A stretch of DNA of 54,510 nt, taken from positions 1-54,510 of the forward strand of contig JAFXGX010000025.1 in assembly GCA_017536695.1 (NCBI GenBank), read 5' to 3'. The notes beneath the pieces were generated by a model that was not told the origin of the DNA, did not search any database, and saw only the letters and a list, made by a program, of their open reading frames with translations. Position numbers and translations under genes: made by a program. Every line of letters starts with the position of its first letter. The first letter of the stretch is position 1. This stretch comes from Bacteroidaceae bacterium (GTDB lineage: Bacteria; Bacteroidota; Bacteroidia; Bacteroidales; Bacteroidaceae). Of this stretch, positions 35,671 through 46,200 are shown in pieces.

Positions 35671-37104
35671 TTACTCCACTGGATTCTCCTCCTCGGCCCA
35701 GCCGAACTCAATCTCTGCGTCAGGCAGCGGGAAGAGGAAATTCTCCTCAGCAATCACACTCTCGGCACAATGTGCCAATGCGCCCGTAATGCCATGAGTC
35801 TTGAGGAACCAGAAATATTGCCCCTCGCCGTAGAACTCCTTGCGATACTCCTTGTTCAGAGCCGCAACACGTAGTTCATCGGTGTCACATGAGACATTCT
35901 TCGCCTTTGAGATACCTCTTTTGTTGCGTACAAGGTTCACATATCGGGCTGCATCAACGCCATCCTCTACAGCCTCGCAAGCGATATAATACATCTCGGA
36001 CAATCGTATCAAAGGAATAATCTCATTGTCATTATCGACATATTTAAGCGAAATGGCATTCTGCTGTTCGTTATTCCTGTAGAAAGCAGTTCCTTTGGCC
36101 CGTATATCCTCGCTCTCGCTACCCACACTCTCGAAAATTATGTTGAGAGTTGAGATATTGAGATAGTATTTTGTCGCCAGTTTATCACTTACTGCAAAAT
36201 AGTCGGAAAGGTTATCCTCCAGTTCATGCATGTTAAGACCTACGATGACCTCCTTAGACAGTATGGGGTCGTTGTCGTTCCCGCTCTCGAGCGAAAGTCC
36301 ACACTCCTCAATGACCTTGAGGGCATGCAGCGCAGCGCTATCCTTCTCGCCGGCATAGTTGTATACACGCGCCAAAAGAGCGTTGATTGCATGATAGTTG
36401 AAACGCATATGCCTGCCTTCAATGCGGTCACTCAGGTCAAGTTCCTTCTCATAATCCAGGCATTCCCTTGCCTCCTTCAGGTCGCTTATGATATTTGCCA
36501 GCACCTCACTTGCAGGCAGCTGCGGCTGCTTAGAATGGTCAGCAACAGTACGATAAGGGATACACTTCATCTCTCTCACGCTCTCATTCCCGGCATAATT
36601 AGCAGGTCCCCAACCACGCAAAAGGTCAAAATGCAGAAAAGCGCGTATGGCAAGAGCCTCTCCGCGTATCATGCGACGGGTTATTGAATCGACAATGACA
36701 GCCTCTCCATTAAGATTCCACCATTTGAGAAGATTATTGGCATTGGCTATCGTATTGTACTGCGAGCCCCATATGCTGGCAAGGGTACCTTTGGTATTAT
36801 ATGCGCCACTTGTCTCCCTGTCATATATGTATACACTATTACGGTCGGTAGTTCCCTCGGGCAGCTTGTCATACATCTGCGCAAGCTGGTCCATAAGGCC
36901 GAAGGTAAGGTTCTTGCCATATGTATTCTCATCGGTCATTGATATATAAAGACCGGCAAGGGCATTCTTGAAACCGTTCTCTGTCGTGAACAGTTCCTTC
37001 GCCGGGAGATCGGTATTCGGAGCCACATCAAGCCAATCGGAGCATGAGGCAAGAGAGAAGAGACCAGTCAGGCCGGCTATTAACGTATATATTGTCTTTT
37101 TCAT
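35671..37104 (-). CDS. RagB/SusD-family nutrient-binding lipoprotein
   Basis: The start at 37104 ('MKKTIYTLIAGLTGLFSLAS') gives 477 residues with lipobox LASC; longer frames reach into susC. 'DWLDVAPNTDLPAKELFTTENGFKNALAGLY' at the N-terminus and 'YRKEFYGEGQYFWFLKTHGI' near the C-terminus are SusD/RagB hallmarks. It forms the lid of the SusC channel on the cell surface and captures ligand. It is 25 bases downstream of susC. Confidence 0.95.
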   Translation of the reverse strand: MKKTIYTLIAGLTGLFSLASCSDWLDVAPNTDLPAKELFTTENGFKNALAGLYISMTDENTYGKNLTFGLMDQLAQMYDKLPEGTTDRNSVYIYDRETSGAYNTKGTLASIWGSQYNTIANANNLLKWWNLNGEAVIVDSITRRMIRGEALAIRAFLHFDLLRGWGPANYAGNESVREMKCIPYRTVADHSKQPQLPASEVLANIISDLKEARECLDYEKELDLSDRIEGRHMRFNYHAINALLARVYNYAGEKDSAALHALKVIEECGLSLESGNDNDPILSKEVIVGLNMHELEDNLSDYFAVSDKLATKYYLNISTLNIIFESVGSESEDIRAKGTAFYRNNEQQNAISLKYVDNDNEIIPLIRLSEMYYIACEAVEDGVDAARYVNLVRNKRGISKAKNVSCDTDELRVAALNKEYRKEFYGEGQYFWFLKTHGITGALAHCAESVIAEENFLFPLPDAEIEFGWAEEENPVE

Positions 37105-37129
37105 TTTTGTTTTCTTTTTGGTGCATTGA

Positions 37130-40100
37130 TTATCGGAACATGAACGACAAAGAGAATGTGTATGAACGTGCGAACGGATAGTCAAGACCTCGTTCCATTC
37201 TGATTGGCGATATGCGCGCGATATCGTTCGTTGTGAAGTTCAGTGCAAGCACATCAATGTTCGATTTGCGCAAGAACTTGAAGTTCTCTCCTGTGAGCCT
37301 GTAGCCAACGTTCAGCGTGGCGAACCTAATCTCGTTGTCATCCATGATGAAGCGTGTGCTTGCAGGTGTGTTCGCTCCTGTCGGGCTGAAACCGACATAA
37401 GGTTTCACGTCACCGGGTTTCTCCCAGCGTCCCTGCCCCGCACGACGGTCAAGGTTGTAGGCCACGTTCTGATTCTCAATCTTGTCCACAAGAGTCTGGT
37501 TATATACCACTCCACCATACTTGTACGTAAATCCGAGCGAACAAGAGAAATCCTTCCAGTTGATGTTTGTAGATACCGTACCGCTTATCTTAGGGTTAGC
37601 GTCTCCAACAGGCACCTTATCGTTGGCACTCCATACAAATGTCTTCGTGCCGTCACGTTTCAGGTAGACCTCCTTACCCGTCACCGGGTCGACACCGAGT
37701 GAGCGCACTACATAAAGCGTTGTAGTAGACTCGCCCTCACGGTACTGCGGCAATGGGGCAGCAGCAGACTTCATCTGTTCCTCGTTGACCTTCTTGAGGT
37801 AATCAGAGAGTTTGCGTATCTTGTTCCGGTTACTGTTGGCGTTCGCAGTGATTGTCCAGAAGAACTGCTTGCGCAGGTTCTGCACAGCGATGACATTCAA
37901 CGACACATCGAAACCACGGTTCTGCAGTTCTCCGGCATTCATTACCATTGTCGGGAAACCTGTCGACGGAGCCAGGTCATAGCTTGTCAGCAGCTCCTTG
38001 GTTATGTTGTTGTAGTAGTTGAACGTCACATTGACGCGGTTCTTACAGAATCCGAAGTCAACCGACAAACTTGTATTGTGTGTCTTTGCCCATCCGAGCT
38101 CGGTATTGTTGAGACCGCTCAACAGAGCACCCAGGACAGGGAATGAGCTATAAGGGCGCATAGTGCCCGAGAATGTATAGTATTCAATGGCATCGGAAGG
38201 GCTGAAGTTCTGTTCTCCGGTGACACCATAGCTCGCACGGAACACGAGGTTCGAGAGATAACCCTGCAACCATTTCTCGTTGTGAGCATTCCAACGTCCA
38301 CCCACCGACCAGAAAGGAACAAGGTCGTGCTTTGCATATCGTGATGACGCCTCGCCACTTATGTTGAAGTCAACAGAGTAACGGTTGTCATAGCTGTAAG
38401 AGAACTGGCCTATCAGACCTATTGAACGCGAGATGTTCTCGGTACCGATATTGCTCATGTTTGTCTCCATCTTGTTACCGAAGATAAAGTCATCCATGTG
38501 CTTATCGGGATACCCCGTTGCCGAAAGATTCACATAGTTGTTCTTGTCCTCGCTTATTGTCCAATTGGCAAAGACACTGAACAAGTGCTTCTTGAGGACA
38601 AGATTATAGTTCACACCGAGGTTGCTTGACCAAGAAGACATGTTACCGGTACTCTTGTTATAGCTTCCCTTGCGTGTGAGGTCATCCTCAAGTTCAAAGC
38701 GCGTGTGGTCGGCAGGATAGAACTGGTCGGTTCCGGCCATACCTCTTGTATAGGAAAACTGTTCAGTGATTCTCAGGTTCTTCAGCAGCATATACTCCAG
38801 ACTGAGGCTGGTTGTCACACTGAGGCTGTTGCTCATATCCTTTATACCTACGGTAGCATCGTAGAGCGGATTGGTTATTACCTTGCTCTGACCGCTCACG
38901 GTATTGTTGTCAAGCACCTTCATCTGCTGGCCATTGGCATCGAGAGGTATATAATACGGGTTCAGCCTTGTATACTGCGAGAATGAGCCATAGGGCGAGT
39001 TCTTGCTGTCCGACTCTGAGAGGCCCACATTTGCACGCATAGTAAACTTCTCCTTCAGATATGTCATGTTGAAGTTGACACCCTTGGTCTGGTTCTCCGA
39101 CTCCTTCATCACACCAGGCTGTATAGAGGCATTGACGTCAAGACTGTAGCGGAATGCCTCGGTACCACCTGCGACGCTCACCGAGTGACGGTGCTGTATG
39201 GCTGTGCGCAGAGGTTTCGACAGCCAGTAAGTGTTGACACCACCAAGCACGTTACGTCTGTACTTGTTGTACAGGTTCATGTGAGCAGCGTTATGTGGGT
39301 CGTAGAGACCGGCCCTCCACTCAGTATTGAGCTTTGTAGCCGCATCCATCATGTTGTAATCGGTGAGGTCAGGCGTCTGAACGGTTGTCGTACCATTATA
39401 AGACACAGACAATGCACCGTCGGGAGCAACCTTGGTCTCAACGACAACAACACCGTTTGCTGCACGTGAGCCATAGACCGATGTAGCTGCGGCATCCTTC
39501 AGTATTGTAATGTTCTCGACACGCTCAGGGTCAAGGTCAAGGATTCTGCTCAAAGGGACAGTGAAACCGTCAAGCACGAAGAGCGGAGTGTTCGGACGGC
39601 TTGACACATTGTCGAGCATAAGGTCCATGCTGTTCATGGACTTCGAGCCCAATGACTGGTCACCGCGTATCTGGAAATCAGGCTCCGCATTAGGGTCAGA
39701 ACCTGTATTGTTGTTCTCGATAATCTTGAAGCTGGGATCGAAGAACTGCAGACCCTTTAGGATATTAGTAGGGTTCATCTTTCTAAGGTCATCGCCCTTT
39801 ACCTCGACATAGTTACCCGTAAAACTGTTCTTGCTGCGACGGCTGATACCCGTTACAACGACATCATCAAGCTCGATGCTTGGTTTGAGTTTCACTACAA
39901 GATTGTTCTCGTTCTTTACAATCTGCTTGGAAACAGGATTGTAACCGACATAGGAGACACTGATAGACTCGTTCTTGTGCAGGCGCAGGCTGAATTTTCC
40001 GTCAAGGTCAGTCATGCCGCCACGTGCTCCGTTACTCTTGCCCGTTCCATCCGTTATGAGCACAGTAGCACCGATGAGGGGCTCCTGCGTATCATCATCA

Positions 40101-40498
40101 AGCACAAGACCCGAGACTGTCAGCAGTGTATTGTCAGACTCGGTGAAAGTATCAGGCTCAAGGATTATCCGGTTGTTATCCTCGTAGCGGATTATCACAT
40201 TCTGGTCGCCCACAAGTTCACCGAGCACCTTATCCAGCGGCTTATCCTTGACAGCAAGCGTTGTAGGCTTGTTGATATTCCATAGCGACACATTCTGCAA
40301 GGTTATCTTGGCATCGGCAGCCTCGGCAACCATCTCCAGCACTTTACCCAAAGGCTGGTTGCTGACCCTGAGAGTCACAGGCTTGTTCTTCAACTCACCT
40401 GACGACTGCGCATGCGCAGCTGTCATGCTGCACAAAAGCATTATCGCGACCAGGGATATCTTGCAGAAAAACCTCAAATTAAAGACAGCTTTCCTCAT
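37130..40498 (-). CDS. SusC/RagA-family TonB-linked outer-membrane transporter with STN domain
   Basis: A 1122-residue protein. A signal peptide ends AHAQ (about residue 31). An STN domain follows (about 37-115, 'VTLRVSNQPLGKVLEMVAEA'), then a carboxypeptidase-D-like domain (about 127-210), the plug (about 215-360, with 'RVENITILKDAAATSVYGSR') and a barrel ending 'FSLSFMFR'. It imports ligand using TonB energy with the SusD lid. STN domains usually signal to an anti-sigma factor and ECF sigma factor; neither is in the window, so that partner, if present, lies elsewhere. Confidence 0.95.
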   Translation of the reverse strand: MRKAVFNLRFFCKISLVAIMLLCSMTAAHAQSSGELKNKPVTLRVSNQPLGKVLEMVAEAADAKITLQNVSLWNINKPTTLAVKDKPLDKVLGELVGDQNVIIRYEDNNRIILEPDTFTESDNTLLTVSGLVLDDDTQEPLIGATVLITDGTGKSNGARGGMTDLDGKFSLRLHKNESISVSYVGYNPVSKQIVKNENNLVVKLKPSIELDDVVVTGISRRSKNSFTGNYVEVKGDDLRKMNPTNILKGLQFFDPSFKIIENNNTGSDPNAEPDFQIRGDQSLGSKSMNSMDLMLDNVSSRPNTPLFVLDGFTVPLSRILDLDPERVENITILKDAAATSVYGSRAANGVVVVETKVAPDGALSVSYNGTTTVQTPDLTDYNMMDAATKLNTEWRAGLYDPHNAAHMNLYNKYRRNVLGGVNTYWLSKPLRTAIQHRHSVSVAGGTEAFRYSLDVNASIQPGVMKESENQTKGVNFNMTYLKEKFTMRANVGLSESDSKNSPYGSFSQYTRLNPYYIPLDANGQQMKVLDNNTVSGQSKVITNPLYDATVGIKDMSNSLSVTTSLSLEYMLLKNLRITEQFSYTRGMAGTDQFYPADHTRFELEDDLTRKGSYNKSTGNMSSWSSNLGVNYNLVLKKHLFSVFANWTISEDKNNYVNLSATGYPDKHMDDFIFGNKMETNMSNIGTENISRSIGLIGQFSYSYDNRYSVDFNISGEASSRYAKHDLVPFWSVGGRWNAHNEKWLQGYLSNLVFRASYGVTGEQNFSPSDAIEYYTFSGTMRPYSSFPVLGALLSGLNNTELGWAKTHNTSLSVDFGFCKNRVNVTFNYYNNITKELLTSYDLAPSTGFPTMVMNAGELQNRGFDVSLNVIAVQNLRKQFFWTITANANSNRNKIRKLSDYLKKVNEEQMKSAAAPLPQYREGESTTTLYVVRSLGVDPVTGKEVYLKRDGTKTFVWSANDKVPVGDANPKISGTVSTNINWKDFSCSLGFTYKYGGVVYNQTLVDKIENQNVAYNLDRRAGQGRWEKPGDVKPYVGFSPTGANTPASTRFIMDDNEIRFATLNVGYRLTGENFKFLRKSNIDVLALNFTTNDIARISPIRMERGLDYPFARSYTFSLSFMFR

Positions 40499-40526
40499 AA
40501 ATATTAAGAGTTATATGTATTCATGG

Positions 40527-41495
40527 TTATTGCAGGAGCATGTCAAGGATACCCTTATGGAATGCGCTGCAGTTGTACTTCTCGACATAGTCCTTGTATA
40601 GCACGTCGGCTCTCTCAATTTCCTGGCCATTCATTATGAAATTGCGCAGCAATATATAAAGGAGGAAATCCCTCTGCTCGCCACTGTAGAACGCGGCAAT
40701 CTGCTGGTACATCTCCTCCATTACCTTAGGCATGCTGTACGAACCACCCTTCTCCTTTGCATCCTTCTCGTTCATGTAGAAACAGTAGCGCATGAGCAGG
40801 CTGGCATACTCAGGGCAGCTCAGCGACTCAGCGTCACTCCTGGTCACATAACCGTCCATAATGCTCCAATAGTCACCGATTTCCTGTTCACTGATGGCAA
40901 GTCCCCTGACACTCTCATACATGACAGGATACTCAATGAACGACATATAGACAAGATTGTCAATCATCGCCTTAACATAGTTCTTGGCCTCATCACTCGC
41001 CTTGCTTCGTGCAATTATTGCATCGGCCTTCTCGAGCAGAGTGCGTGAATCGGCGATACGGTCCTTCGGTTTAATGTCAAGTGCCACGCATCCAAGAAGC
41101 TGGCTCTTGTAGCGAAGAGTACGCTTGAGAGTCTCAATACTCCTTAGAAGGCGATTATTGTTGACAGCACGCTCCGAGCCACTGTATTCAACCTTCACAT
41201 TCTTGCCGTCATAGTTCACATCCACATGCAGGCTGTCGCCAGGCTGCAGCATCACATTTGTACGGCCATTGATGGTAATACACACAAGGCGGTCACAGTC
41301 GAAGTTGTAGAGATGCTCCTCGCCAGGATTTGTATGGAACTCCTTTGCTATGAGAGGAGTCTGAATACAGTCGAAATAGACCATATCATTCTGGTAACCA
41401 TAAACCTGAGCACTCAACGTTGTTCTCTGCTGCGCTGTCGACATATTGACAACAGCCAATAGCGAAATCAATAAAAACATCAGTCTTGTTTTCAT
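40527..41495 (-). CDS. Exported protein resembling the non-thioredoxin half of TlpA-like proteins
   Basis: A 322-residue protein with a signal peptide ending MSTAQ. The first part (about 22-110) is beta-rich, with 'INGRTNVMLQPGDSLHVDVNYDG', as in DUF4369-type N-terminal domains. The remainder is helical, with a C-terminal 'LYILLRNFIMNGQEIERADVLYKDY' segment. Similar helical regions precede the thioredoxin domain in many Bacteroidota TlpA-like proteins, but here the protein ends without one. It is the first gene of the operon, 28 bases before susC and about 97 bases after a good promoter. The function is unknown. Confidence 0.7.
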   Translation of the reverse strand: MKTRLMFLLISLLAVVNMSTAQQRTTLSAQVYGYQNDMVYFDCIQTPLIAKEFHTNPGEEHLYNFDCDRLVCITINGRTNVMLQPGDSLHVDVNYDGKNVKVEYSGSERAVNNNRLLRSIETLKRTLRYKSQLLGCVALDIKPKDRIADSRTLLEKADAIIARSKASDEAKNYVKAMIDNLVYMSFIEYPVMYESVRGLAISEQEIGDYWSIMDGYVTRSDAESLSCPEYASLLMRYCFYMNEKDAKEKGGSYSMPKVMEEMYQQIAAFYSGEQRDFLLYILLRNFIMNGQEIERADVLYKDYVEKYNCSAFHKGILDMLLQ

Positions 41496-41591
41496 AGCTG
41501 TAAAGTATTTTCAATTTTATAACGTTCCGGTTTTAATAGATACAAAAAAGCATGTAAGACACTCCTTGGTCTACACATTATTTAACTGTGG

Positions 41592-41622
41592 CAAAAATAT
41601 CATAAAAGCATATAAAAACAAA
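41592..41622 (-). promoter_or_regulatory. Near-consensus promoter of the SusCD-TlpA operon
   Basis: On the minus strand, TTTG (41622-41619), a 19-base spacer and TATTTTTG (41599-41592) match TTTG-N19-TAnnTTTG. The leader to the ATG at 41495 is about 90 bases. The rest of the 41496-41864 gap holds only the terminator at 41736-41766. Confidence 0.75.
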
Positions 41623-41735
41623 CAAGCAGCAAATAAAAACTTCAAAAACATCAAAACTTATGTTAAAAGAGAGAGAGTCGGCACGAATGTGGCATAGAAT
41701 GAGCTCGTGGAAATATATTCCGGGCAGAAAAAGCT

Positions 41736-41766
41736 ACAAAAAAAGGCGAAGCTTGCGCCCCGCCTT
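41736..41766 (-). terminator. Terminator of the CorA-like gene
   Basis: On the minus strand, AAGGCG (41766-41761) pairs with CGCCTT (41748-41743) around a GC-rich loop, followed by a T-run (to about 41737). It isolates the upstream gene from the SusCD operon. Confidence 0.75.
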
Positions 41767-41864
41767 GAATGTTCTCACAACGGAATAATCCTTATTGTGA
41801 ATTGCTCAAAATTGTACAGAAAACCTATCAATGCCTATTACATTATCGGTCCTTGACTGCCGTA

Positions 41865-43103
41865 CTATCTTTTCTTGTATATGAAGTATGTCATAATTGC
41901 TATAAGCGCCATGGCGACAGAGACGACAAGACGGTGGCCCACCAAGGATGTTCCGAAATGCTCGGTGTAAGGATACACTTCGTTCATGAGGCTTGTAAGG
42001 TCCCACAAGGCAGAGGCGGTTGTCATGAGCGACAATACTAACAGCAGCGCATTCTCCATTTTGTCACTGCTGCTTCTGCGGCGCTCATATTCGGTCTCGA
42101 GTGTTTCGTGCAAGGTACAACGCTCTTCACTGACCTCGAGTCCCTTGTCCATAGCCTCGTTTATTTCGAGCGGCAGAAAGTTGTATGATATCTTGTTGAA
42201 ACAGCACTCACGCTCGAAGTTCCTGTACTCCGCCTCGAGCTTAGTGACCGGACTGCTCTTAAGCCTGAAACGCTTGTTGAGGGAAAAAAGGTAGCATTTC
42301 TGGAACAGCTGACTTATATATATGAACCTGAAATAGATGTTGCACCACACATTGAGAAGCCCCTCGGCGGCGTTGTCGGAATAAATGGTAAAGGTATCCA
42401 TAAGCCCCAAGGCACGCCAGTTCTTGAACACCGCCACTTTGTTGTTCTCAAGAATCCTTGTAATGTACTCGTCGCATGTCTGACATTGCTCCTCTTCGCC
42501 CGGCGGCGTCACGCGGGAAACAGTACCCAACTCAAATAGTGTCATGCCGCGGCCGACATCCTCCTTCTCTTCGCCTACCGCATTGACTATCTGGAAAGCC
42601 TTGAACTTGTTACCGTTCTCTATCAAGGCATCAAGCGGACATTCACTGACTCTGTTTAACACCTTGTATGCCTCGCGGACAGGGTCCAATGCCATCTTTA
42701 CGAACTCATCCTGCACTTGTGTATAGAAAGCGGGCGAGCGCAAGAGAGAAAGTACAAACGTAACTGTATTCAGGTTGTCGGTTTCATGCTCAAGCTCCAC
42801 CGAGAACATTGCAATATCATAGGTTGAAAGATAGAGAACAATCTCCTTGACATGCAGTTCATGCATTGCGCCTTGCAGTTCCAGAGAGACCTTCTCCCCG
42901 ACCACAAGACGGTAATGCCTCATATGAGCACTCTCCTCGCTCGGCAGATATGCCTTGACAAACTCCGGATAGAAGAGCTGTGAATAGTTCTCTTTTGCTT
43001 TTTCATCACTATAGAGACGCTCCCACCCTGAAAGCGCTTCAACATTGTCTTTGTCATATGAAAAATGACCGCACAGAAAGACCTTGTGGCTATACTTGTT
43101 CAT
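41865..43103 (-). CDS. Uncharacterised two-TM CorA-like membrane protein
   Basis: The start at 43103 ('MNKYSHKVFLCGHFSYDKD') gives 412 residues; the longer frame to 43154 overlaps the promoter area. A soluble domain of about 345 residues includes a Cys pair (QCQTC) and a charged helical stretch ('EEINEAMDKG'-like, 'ETEYERRRSSSDKMENA'). It is followed by two C-terminal membrane spans (352-372 and 392-409) and the basic end KKR. The layout resembles CorA/YagE-like proteins, but the GMN signature of CorA Mg2+ channels is missing. It is divergent from the HEPN-STAND gene with only 154 bases between, so shared regulation and a membrane-effector role are possible; both are inferred. Confidence 0.6.
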   Translation of the reverse strand: MNKYSHKVFLCGHFSYDKDNVEALSGWERLYSDEKAKENYSQLFYPEFVKAYLPSEESAHMRHYRLVVGEKVSLELQGAMHELHVKEIVLYLSTYDIAMFSVELEHETDNLNTVTFVLSLLRSPAFYTQVQDEFVKMALDPVREAYKVLNRVSECPLDALIENGNKFKAFQIVNAVGEEKEDVGRGMTLFELGTVSRVTPPGEEEQCQTCDEYITRILENNKVAVFKNWRALGLMDTFTIYSDNAAEGLLNVWCNIYFRFIYISQLFQKCYLFSLNKRFRLKSSPVTKLEAEYRNFERECCFNKISYNFLPLEINEAMDKGLEVSEERCTLHETLETEYERRRSSSDKMENALLLVLSLMTTASALWDLTSLMNEVYPYTEHFGTSLVGHRLVVSVAMALIAIMTYFIYKKR

Positions 43104-43167
43104 AAATAATACGTGTAAAAAAAGGACAAAAGCTATTGCATAGGCAAAAATCATTGCCCGACAGAGA

Positions 43168-43225
43168 CAAAATTACTCTTTTTTTTACATCATTAACATA
43201 CTGACGCATATTTTTTCTAAATTTG
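43168..43225. promoter_or_regulatory. Divergent promoter pair between the CorA-like and STAND genes
   Basis: CAAAATTA at 43168-43175 gives a minus-strand TAATTTTG box. TAAATTTG at 43218-43225 is a plus-strand box 33 bases before the ATG at 43258. Both match TAnnTTTG exactly. Clear -33 boxes are not seen. Confidence 0.5.
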
Positions 43226-43257
43226 CATCAATAGCCTGTCAATAAAAAACAAACATC

Positions 43258-46200
43258 ATGTCAAGATTCACATACCTAAAGGAGTACGATACCCCGAGTC
43301 AGGAACTTTACGACATGCTTGTAGAGCGTTCCATAAACTCACTGCCCTACACTCTTGCCCTGCCAGTCTCGTGCATATACAATGAGATTGAGAAAGGAGA
43401 CTACTTCAGGGCCATGAACCACATGCTGGTATTCTTTGAAATATCGGCACAGTATCTCTCGACGGTGCTGTTGCAGATGGTAAGGAACTCCCCAACAGAG
43501 GCGGCACACAATGTAGCAGTCAACTTTGTCGATAAGATTGACAGCAAGCGTCCGCTATCCTTCGGCGACTGGACCAACGAATTGCTGACCCCGCTGATGA
43601 ACATCACCGAGAAGGAGAATGGCGATTCCATGCTTATACAGGCAATATGCAAGAGCATATACGTAAAGCATGTGAACAAGCTGACCGACAGCAAGAAGGA
43701 GATGAGCATAGTGCGTATACGTAACGAGTTCCGCGCCCACGCTGCCGTATTCAGCGATGAGATATACAAGAAAGTACTCATTCAGCTTGAGCCACGCTTC
43801 CTTGCAATGCTTCAGGCACTTGAACCGCTGACATATGCGAACTTCGTAGCAATTGGTGCAGGCGGGGAGAAATGGCTGATGAACGGCACCGAGCCCATGA
43901 TTGCAGAAGAGATCGAACTGCCGTCGCCTCAGAAAGGGCATTACTACATAAAGAGCAGGGTCGACGGCGCGGTAACCGACCTCTACCCGCTTGTGCTCAT
44001 GAACAAGGACAACTTCGTGTATGTATTCCAGACACTGAAGGAGAACTCCGTTGCATACATGTCTTCTAACGAGAATGCCATAACCATTACCACCGAGGAG
44101 TACAATGAGGATTTTGACAGGAACTTCCAGAGCATAAGCCCCAACTTCGACATAGCCAGGACACCCAACTGGAACGAGATGAAACAGATGATGCGATACG
44201 AGTCATCGCTGTTCCTCGACAGGGTATACAAGGAGAAGAAATACAACAGGGAGCTTTTTGTCGAGCGTGATTCTCTCACTGCGATGCTTGACGCGTTCAT
44301 TGAGTCGGATGCGACAATTTTCCCGCTCATCGGCGAGGCCGGACAAGGAAAGACAAACCAGCTATGCTACTGGACCGAGACGCTGACAAAGAAGGAGTTT
44401 CCGGTACTCATCTTCAACTCGACGGAGTTCTCGGACATCTCGTTCCCCGACAAGATGAAGATGATATTCCATTGCAAGCAACAGAAGCAACTGCTGGCAA
44501 TACTTAGACATCTTCATTCATCGGCCGAGACAAACGGGTGTTACGTATACTTCTTCTTCGACGCCATAAACGAATGCCTCAAGTATCACGGGAGCGACAA
44601 CAACGAGGAGGCGCCGTTGCAGCTATACAACGACATCGCGCAGTTGCTTGTCTCGCCGGAATTTCCCCGTTTCAAGACTCTGTTTACCTGCCGCGTATAC
44701 ACATGGAAGAACCTCATACAGCCGATGACCGCAAAACAGGGGAGGCTGTTGCACCGCGTTGAAGAGGAATCGGGCGTTACCGTTGCAGGCTTCAACAAGG
44801 AAGAGAGCGAAAAAGCATACCGCATGTATCAGGAGCTTTACCAGATGCGTACCCCGTTTGCCGAGATTGACCCCAGAGTGGCCCTTCGCCTGCGCGACCC
44901 GCTTGTGCTGAAAATCACAGGCAGCAACTATCTGGGCAAAGCACTCTCGGCCGACACCAACGACTACACATCTCTCAGGCTGTTCGAGCATCTGACCCAA
45001 GAGATAGGCAACTCATACGCAGGACGCATGCAGTGCGAAATTATTGATTGCATTGCCGAGTATATGCTATCGTGCTACCTCAAAGGCGAGCCATGCGACA
45101 GCATCTCCGTCACAAGAATAAAGGCTGCCCATGAGAGCGACGACCCGCTGCTTCCGCTCAAGACAGCCCTCTTCAACGAGGATGGAATTACAATTGCATA
45201 CGCCGAACTGCTCAACAAGACCGAGCGCCCGATACTCAAGGAAGTGGAACGGGGTGCGCTGGGCAAGAAAGAGAAGCATATACAGTTCGTGTACGAACGT
45301 TTCCTTGAATTCATTCTGGGACGCGCACTCTTCGGGCAGATGAGGTCACGCTTGCTTTTCGGACATACTATACCGGCAACAGCGTACGCCGATGCACTAA
45401 AGAGCTGCAAGCACAATACCGTGCTGCATGGTGCCGTGCGCAACGCCCTGCTGCTTGACTGCCTCGACACCGGTTGTTACGACATCTTCATTGAACTTGA
45501 GACGGAGTACGATGACAATGACACCATTAAATCAATTGTGACTGATGCCATAGACACGCTCATCAAGGAGAACTATGAGAATGAGCTGTTCGGGCTCATG
45601 AACCGCATGCTCGACGTACAGCCCGAGGGCGGGACAGGGCTCATCGAGGAGTTCAACGGAGTGATAAAGCTCATAGAGTCGAACAAGGCCGACAGCAATG
45701 TCATCGCCAAGCACAAGGAGCTGCATGCACAGCTTGAATCCACCATACGTCTGCGCAACCTCGCATCGGTAAGCATCATCAATGGAATATTGCTCTCGGA
45801 GTATTTCAATGAGAGCCTCTACATGGGTGACGTCAAGGAGTTGCTGTGGCGGGTAATGACCGACCCGCTCCTCGAAACAAGGAACGACGCCTGCAAGTGC
45901 GCCTATTACCTCTCGAAGAAGAGGTACACTCTGGGGCACACGCCACTGCAGAAGAACCTTGCCGAATATATTGTCAAGGAGATGTATGCCTACATAAAGG
46001 CACACACCCTTGTAAGGAATGCCATAGACAAGAAGCTGCGCTCCCGAATGGTTATATTCATAGAGACCGCTACCCGTCTGGCGGTAATGCTCATCATCGA
46101 CAACCTGCTCGATGAGAAGAACGGAGACGGCAAGGTCGTTGACTCTCTCTTCGAGGAGATACGCGATATATTCCGTTACGCCACATTCCGTTTCCGTCTG

